This document shows, one piece after another, positions 59,807 to 64,000 of a stretch of 64,000 nucleotides of DNA. Numbering within the stretch: the stretch's first letter is position 1; each line of letters starts with the position of its first letter. The translations under genes and the position numbers were made by a program. This stretch comes from Ciceribacter sp. L1K22 (GTDB lineage: Bacteria > Pseudomonadota > Alphaproteobacteria > Rhizobiales > Rhizobiaceae), in assembly GCF_017599385.1 (NCBI RefSeq), contig NZ_JAGFPK010000002.1, positions 868,001 to 932,000 on the forward strand, in the 5' to 3' direction. The notes under the pieces were generated by a model that saw only the letters and a program-made list of their open reading frames with translations, had not been told where the DNA came from and ran no database searches.

Positions 59807-60442
59807 ATGATGGAAAAAGCGGCACGACGCATCACTCAATGCACAATCTTGGTTTTGGCGATGCTCGCAACGCCGCTTCCGGCCTCAGCGAACGATAGCA
59901 CCTATACGGACCTCGATCTTGATCGGTGCGAGACACTCGCAGCGGACGACATGGGAGCTTCCCTCAAGTGTCGAGGCTTCAAAAGCTATCCCGTCTACTT
60001 CAAGGAGGGCGACCTGCGCCAGAGCGTCTTTTACGGTTACGCTGACCAGCAATTGATCGACGGCGGCTTTGAATCGTTCGCCCCCTTCAACCGGGTGCAC
60101 ACGAAAATCGAGTGGCGGCTTGATGCGACCGGAAAACCTTTCGCGGCGATTCACCGCTGGTTTTTGGAAAACCCTGGACCGGATGGTTCGCCGACGGACG
60201 AAAGTACGGGTCAGGTTCTCGTTGTTTCCCGGGTAGCAAGCAAAGGAGACGGAGCCGCCTGCTTCGTGGCCTTGGTTGACGCTCTTGCCAACCCCGACGC
60301 TAACGCGTTGGCGCGCGAAGCCGCCGATGAACTTGCTCCCTCCTTTGCATGCGGAATGGAAGAGCCTATGTGGATAGGGAAACGCGGCGACAAGGCGTCT
60401 GACCGAACATTTTCTTGGCCTAAAGGATATGTCGTCGAGTAA
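59807..60442 (+). CDS. Hypothetical exported protein
   Basis: 211 aa with a signal peptide (TQCTILVLAMLATPLPASA, cleavage near residue 28). The mature chain has several cysteines (DRCETL, LKCRGF, AACFVAL and FACGMEE) and an Asp-rich start. No known family recognised. The start is ATG at 59807 after GAGGGG; the next codon is also ATG. Confidence 0.75.
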   Translation: MMEKAARRITQCTILVLAMLATPLPASANDSTYTDLDLDRCETLAADDMGASLKCRGFKSYPVYFKEGDLRQSVFYGYADQQLIDGGFESFAPFNRVHTKIEWRLDATGKPFAAIHRWFLENPGPDGSPTDESTGQVLVVSRVASKGDGAACFVALVDALANPDANALAREAADELAPSFACGMEEPMWIGKRGDKASDRTFSWPKGYVVE

Positions 60443-60459
60443 TCTGCCAGCACGTGCAG

Positions 60460-60966
60460 CTATTGCCAGATAAACCCAAGCTTTTTCAGCCTGACTTCAT
60501 CAAAGTCCTCGTTCCCTTCAAGAGCGTCAATTCCTCCGTTCGAGCGGAAGAAGCGGACAGCGTTGTCGCTATCTTCAAGGCACCAGACAACCACCCCCCG
60601 GCACTCAAGGAACTTAAGGAGCCGCTTGGCCTCCGTGAAGAGTGTGTGCCCCAATCCTATCCCCTGATACTCCGGACGCATATAGAGCTCGTAGATTTCG
60701 CCCTCTTGAGGCAGGGCACGGGCCCTATTGAGGCCGACCGTCGCATAGCCAGCTATCGTTCCCGCTACGTCGGCGACAAGGACGGTCGCAGGACCGCGCA
60801 CGGCTTTCCTCCACCAGGCTTCACCACGACGTTCGATCATGCGGGTAAGGGCACGATGCGGGATAATGCCCGCATATGCGTGCTGCCATGCGAGCCGATG
60901 CGCTTCTGAAATGTTCCGAGCATCCTGCGGCTCGGCAGGACGCACATCAATGGACAACGTCGTCAT
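60460..60966 (-). CDS. GNAT-family N-acetyltransferase
   Basis: 168 aa from the chosen start. GNAT acetyl-CoA motif MRPEYQGIGLGHTLFTEAKR is clear, preceded by the beta-strand YELY and followed by VVWCLEDSDNAVRFFRSNGG. Substrate unknown; RimI-like overall. The open frame reaches 61002; I prefer ATG 60966 (MTTLSIDVRPAEPQD), but neither start has a strong ribosome site. It is convergent with the exported-protein gene. Confidence 0.85.
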   Translation of the reverse strand: MTTLSIDVRPAEPQDARNISEAHRLAWQHAYAGIIPHRALTRMIERRGEAWWRKAVRGPATVLVADVAGTIAGYATVGLNRARALPQEGEIYELYMRPEYQGIGLGHTLFTEAKRLLKFLECRGVVVWCLEDSDNAVRFFRSNGGIDALEGNEDFDEVRLKKLGFIWQ

Positions 60967-61114
60967 AACGTCACTCTGGTCCCGCGGTGGAAAAAGAGCC
61001 ATTCCGCCAACTCACGGAATCCTCTCTACCCACAGACTTCTCATTCGGGCGAAGGCAAGAAGCTTAACGCTTTTTTAAAGACTGCCGCAAGGCCGTACCA
61101 GGCGCACAAACAAA

Positions 61115-61140
61115 AAGGCGGCCGAAACTGCGGCCGCCTT
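61115..61140 (-). terminator. Rho-independent terminator of typA
   Basis: Perfect 10-bp stem AAGGCGGCCG / CGGCCGCCTT with a 6-nt loop, followed on the minus strand by TTTTTGTTTG. It lies 22 bp beyond the typA stop. Confidence 0.92.
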
Positions 61141-61162
61141 ACATTAAAATTGGATGGATTTA

Positions 61163-62992
61163 TCAGCCGGTGGCGGAAGCCTTGGCCTTTTCCATGCGCT
61201 TGCGGTCGTTCGCATCCAGGAACATCTTGCGCAGGCGGATCGACTTCGGCGTCACTTCGACCAGTTCGTCGTCCTGGATCCAGGACAGCGCGCGCTCGAG
61301 CGTGAACTTGATCGGCGGGGTGAGCTTGACGGCTTCATCCTTGCCGGCGGCGCGGATGTTGGTGAGCTTCTTGCCCTTCAGGACGTTCACTTCCAGATCG
61401 TTGTCACGCGAGTGGATGCCGATGATCATGCCCATATAGACCTTTTCGCCGGCGTCGATGATCATCGGGCCGCGGTCTTCCAGGTTGAACAGGGCATAGG
61501 CCACGGCTTCGCCGGCTTCATTGGCGAGCAGAACGCCGTTCACGCGGCCACCGATCTCACCCTTGTAGGGCTGGTAGTCGTGAAACAGACGGTTCATCAC
61601 GGCCGTGCCGCGCGTATCGGTCAAGAGTTCCGACTGATAGCCGATCAGGCCGCGGGTCGGAGCGAAGAAGACAAGACGAACGCGATTGCCGCCCGACGGA
61701 CGCAGCTCGACCATCTCGGCCTTGCGCTCGGACATCTTCTGGACGACGACGCCGGAATGCTCTTCGTCGACGTCGATGACGACTTCTTCGATCGGCTCCA
61801 TCATCTGGCCGGTCGCTTCGTCCTTGTGCATGACGACGCGCGGACGCGACACGGCAAGCTCGAAGCCTTCGCGGCGCATGTTTTCGATGAGAACGGCGAG
61901 CTGAAGTTCACCGCGACCGGACACGAAGAACGAGTCCTTGTCGGCCGACTCTTCGATCTTCAGCGCAACATTGCCTTCGGCTTCCTTGAACAGACGATCG
62001 CGGATGACGCGGCTCGTGACCTTGTCGCCTTCGGTGCCAGCCAGCGGGCTGTCGTTGACGATGAAGGACATCGTGACGGTCGGCGGGTCGATCGGCTGGG
62101 CCTTCATGGCTTCGGAAACAGCCGGATCGCAGAAGGTGTCGGCAACGGTGCCCTTGGAAAGGCCTGCGATGGCAACGATGTCACCGGCATGGGCTTCCTC
62201 GATCGCCGTGCGCTCGATACCGCGGAAGGCGAGAATCTTGGAGATGCGGCCCTGCTCGATGAGCTTGCCGTCCTGGCCGAGAACCTTGACCGCTTGGTTC
62301 GGCTTGATCGAACCGGCAGCGATGCGACCGGTGATGATGCGGCCGAGGAAGTTGTTGGCTTCGAGGATCGTGCCGATCATCTTGAACGGGCCTTCTTCGA
62401 CCGTCGGCGCCGGAACATGCCTGACCACCAAGTCGAGCAGCGGCTTCAGGCCTTCTTCCTGCGAACCGTTTGGATCGGTGTTCATCCAGCCGGAGCGGCC
62501 CGAACCGTAGAGGATCGGGAAGTCGAGCTGTTCGTCGGTCGCGTCGAGCGCGGCGAAGAGGTCGAAGACTTCGTTGACGACTTCGTCGATACGGGCATCC
62601 GGACGGTCGACCTTGTTGATCGCAACGATCGGGCGAAGACCGACCTTGAGCGCCTTGCCGACGACGAACTTGGTCTGCGGCATCGGGCCTTCGGCCGCAT
62701 CGACGAGAACGATTGCGCCATCCACCATCGAGAGAATGCGCTCGACTTCACCGCCAAAGTCGGCGTGGCCGGGGGTGTCGACGATGTTGATACGGGTGTC
62801 CTTCCACTCGATCGACGTCGCCTTGGCGAGAATGGTAATTCCGCGCTCCTTTTCAATGTCGTTCGAGTCCATGACGCGTTCCATCACGCGCTGGTTCTCG
62901 CGGAACGAGCCGGACTGCTTGAGGAGCTCGTCGACGAGGGTCGTCTTCCCATGGTCAACGTGCGCAATGATCGCGATATTGCGGAGGTTCAT
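61163..62992 (-). CDS. typA: Translational GTPase TypA/BipA
   Basis: 609-aa ribosome-associated GTPase related to EF-G. G1 AHVDHGKTTLVDELL, DTPGHADFGGEVER and the NKVDRPDAR (G4) motifs are intact. Length is normal. The ATG at 62992 (MNLRNIAIIAHVDHG) is preferred; a TTG two codons upstream (62998) also opens the frame. Acts in ribosome assembly and stress or cold adaptation. Confidence 0.97.
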   Translation of the reverse strand: MNLRNIAIIAHVDHGKTTLVDELLKQSGSFRENQRVMERVMDSNDIEKERGITILAKATSIEWKDTRINIVDTPGHADFGGEVERILSMVDGAIVLVDAAEGPMPQTKFVVGKALKVGLRPIVAINKVDRPDARIDEVVNEVFDLFAALDATDEQLDFPILYGSGRSGWMNTDPNGSQEEGLKPLLDLVVRHVPAPTVEEGPFKMIGTILEANNFLGRIITGRIAAGSIKPNQAVKVLGQDGKLIEQGRISKILAFRGIERTAIEEAHAGDIVAIAGLSKGTVADTFCDPAVSEAMKAQPIDPPTVTMSFIVNDSPLAGTEGDKVTSRVIRDRLFKEAEGNVALKIEESADKDSFFVSGRGELQLAVLIENMRREGFELAVSRPRVVMHKDEATGQMMEPIEEVVIDVDEEHSGVVVQKMSERKAEMVELRPSGGNRVRLVFFAPTRGLIGYQSELLTDTRGTAVMNRLFHDYQPYKGEIGGRVNGVLLANEAGEAVAYALFNLEDRGPMIIDAGEKVYMGMIIGIHSRDNDLEVNVLKGKKLTNIRAAGKDEAVKLTPPIKFTLERALSWIQDDELVEVTPKSIRLRKMFLDANDRKRMEKAKASATG

Positions 62993-63147
62993 ATCCAAGA
63001 TCTCTGATGGCTGGGGCGCAATACGGGAGAGAGGCGCCGATTTACTTTGGCGCGCTCATACCCTGTTTTTTGCGTTTGCGAAAGGGGTAAACACCCGAAA
63101 CGCCGGCGATGGTTACCGCTGACGGCACATTTCAGGCGCCTGCAAAC

Positions 63148-64000
63148 CTAAGCCGCAAGGCCTTTCTTCTTCAGCATCGCCTCAGGGCTCGGCATTTTTC
63201 CGCGAAAGGCCTTGTAGGCATCTTCGGGATCCACCGAACCGCCGGAAGCATAGATATGCGTTTTGAGCTTGTGGGAAGTTTCCGGGTCGAACGGATTACC
63301 GCTCTCTTCGAAAGCGGAGAAAGCGTCCGCATCCAGCACTTCCGACCACATGTAAGAGTAGTAGCCGGCCGAATAGCCATCACCTGTAAAGACGTGCTGG
63401 AAGTGCGGTGTCGCATGACGCATGACGATGGAGGCGGGCATGCCGATCTTTTCCAAAACCTCCGCCTGCACGGCCATCGGATCTTCGACAGCCCCGCGCG
63501 TGTGAAAAGCCATGTCAACAAGCGCGGAGGAAGTAAACTCCACCGTATTGAAACCTGCATTGAACGTGCGTGCAGCGAGTAGCTTGTCAAGAAGGGCCTG
63601 CGGCATAGGCTGCCCCGTCTTGTAATGAACAGCGTAGGTCTTCAAGATTTCCGGCACAGTCAGCCAATGCTCGTAAAGCTGCGACGGCAGTTCGACGAAA
63701 TCGCGGGACACACCGGTTCCGGACACCGAGGGATAAGTGACGCTGGAGAGTATGCCGTGCGCTGCGTGCCCGAATTCGTGAAACAGTGTGCGGGCATCGT
63801 CGAGCGACAGGAGCGCGGGCTTTCCGGACTCAGGTTTGGCGAAGTTGCAGACATTATAGATGATGGGTAATTCGCCCTTCAAACCGTTCTTCAAAGAAAG
63901 CCGGTGCTGGGACTGGAAGCTGCTCATCCAGGCCCCCGATCGCTTCGAGGGGCGAGCGAAGTAGTCCCCCATGAAGAGGGCGACTAGGTTGTCATCGCCA
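63148..64000 (-). CDS. M3 family oligopeptidase, 5' end outside the window
   Basis: About 284 C-terminal codons of a zinc metallopeptidase of the thimet oligopeptidase/dipeptidyl carboxypeptidase family. The zinc motif FHEFGHAAHG is present (HExxH), with a downstream acidic ligand expected in SRDFVELPSQLYEHW. The tail GDGYSAGYYSYMWSEVLDADAF is typical of Dcp-like members. The frame is open through the right edge (GDDNLVALFMGDYFARPSKR), so the N-terminus lies beyond. The 155 bp between it and typA hold nothing I can name. Confidence 0.92.
   Translation of the reverse strand, partial: GDDNLVALFMGDYFARPSKRSGAWMSSFQSQHRLSLKNGLKGELPIIYNVCNFAKPESGKPALLSLDDARTLFHEFGHAAHGILSSVTYPSVSGTGVSRDFVELPSQLYEHWLTVPEILKTYAVHYKTGQPMPQALLDKLLAARTFNAGFNTVEFTSSALVDMAFHTRGAVEDPMAVQAEVLEKIGMPASIVMRHATPHFQHVFTGDGYSAGYYSYMWSEVLDADAFSAFEESGNPFDPETSHKLKTHIYASGGSVDPEDAYKAFRGKMPSPEAMLKKKGLAA

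Noticed and set aside
61154..63007. 617-codon plus-strand open frame antisense to typA
   Set aside because: Low-complexity translation rich in Asp, Glu, Val and Arg, fully opposite a certain gene, with no ribosome site; a shadow frame.

Overview
The window reads as core chromosome of an alphaproteobacterium of the Rhizobiaceae (Sinorhizobium/Rhizobium/Agrobacterium-like). This rests on the mdh-sucCD-odhAB-lpdA cluster, an atpHAGDC operon, hemC-hemD-Mic60-like-hemY, a predicted ETF-beta lysine methyltransferase, an Omp19-like lipoprotein, a CtrA-type box and moderately high GC. The placement comes from gene content read by eye; no search was run. Coding density is very high, no intergenic gap exceeds about 290 bp, and I saw no tRNA, rRNA, IS element or CRISPR array.

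Bases 1-13450 (all minus strand) form a formate/C1 module. In order of transcription it holds ldh, an ArsR repressor with a BigR/SqrR-like cysteine pair, a LysR regulator, the NAD-dependent molybdenum formate dehydrogenase operon fdsG-fdsB-fdsA-fdhD-fdsD, a sigma-54 response regulator and its Cache-type histidine kinase, and an oxalate/formate-family (OFA) MFS transporter that runs off the left edge. The transporter has a textbook sigma-54 promoter (GG-N10-GC), an IHF-like site and two phased GGACA-N3-TGTCC palindromes upstream. This suggests a cascade in which the LysR protein drives fds plus the two-component genes, and the response regulator then drives the transporter. Bases 13615-17519 (plus) hold a second LysR gene, an enolase-superfamily dehydratase and a GMC flavoprotein, an unassigned catabolic set.

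Bases 17529-31701 hold the F1 ATP synthase operon, a small membrane protein, priA, an acyltransferase, xerC, a TraB/GumN-type protein, a cytochrome b561 and the tail of the TCA operon. Bases 29340-39241 (minus) are mdh-sucC-sucD-odhA-odhB-MAPEG-secreted protein-lpdA, ended by a 17-bp-stem terminator. zapE and an Omp19-like lipoprotein follow. The succinate dehydrogenase locus (41308-47182) is unusual: sdhC-sdhD-sdhA are contiguous, but sdhB is about 2.5 kb away, beyond a polysaccharide pyruvyl transferase-like gene (minus) and a divergent ELM1-like gene (plus).

Bases 47469-64000 hold a small secreted protein under a CtrA-like box, the minus operon tsaD-gpsA-YciI-EVE-methyltransferase, the divergent heme operon hemC-hemD-Mic60-like-hemY-TerB-glutamine amidotransferase, an MFS exporter, YggT, DUF167, ppa, a secreted protein, a GNAT acetyltransferase, typA and a truncated M3 oligopeptidase gene. 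The ppa terminator lies inside the coding sequence of the convergent DUF167 gene.

The most noteworthy observations are the sigma-54-controlled transporter tied to formate dehydrogenase, the split sdh operon with its two inserted glycan-type genes, the ArsR protein with a persulfide-sensor-like cysteine pair, and several regulatory sites overlapping coding sequence.
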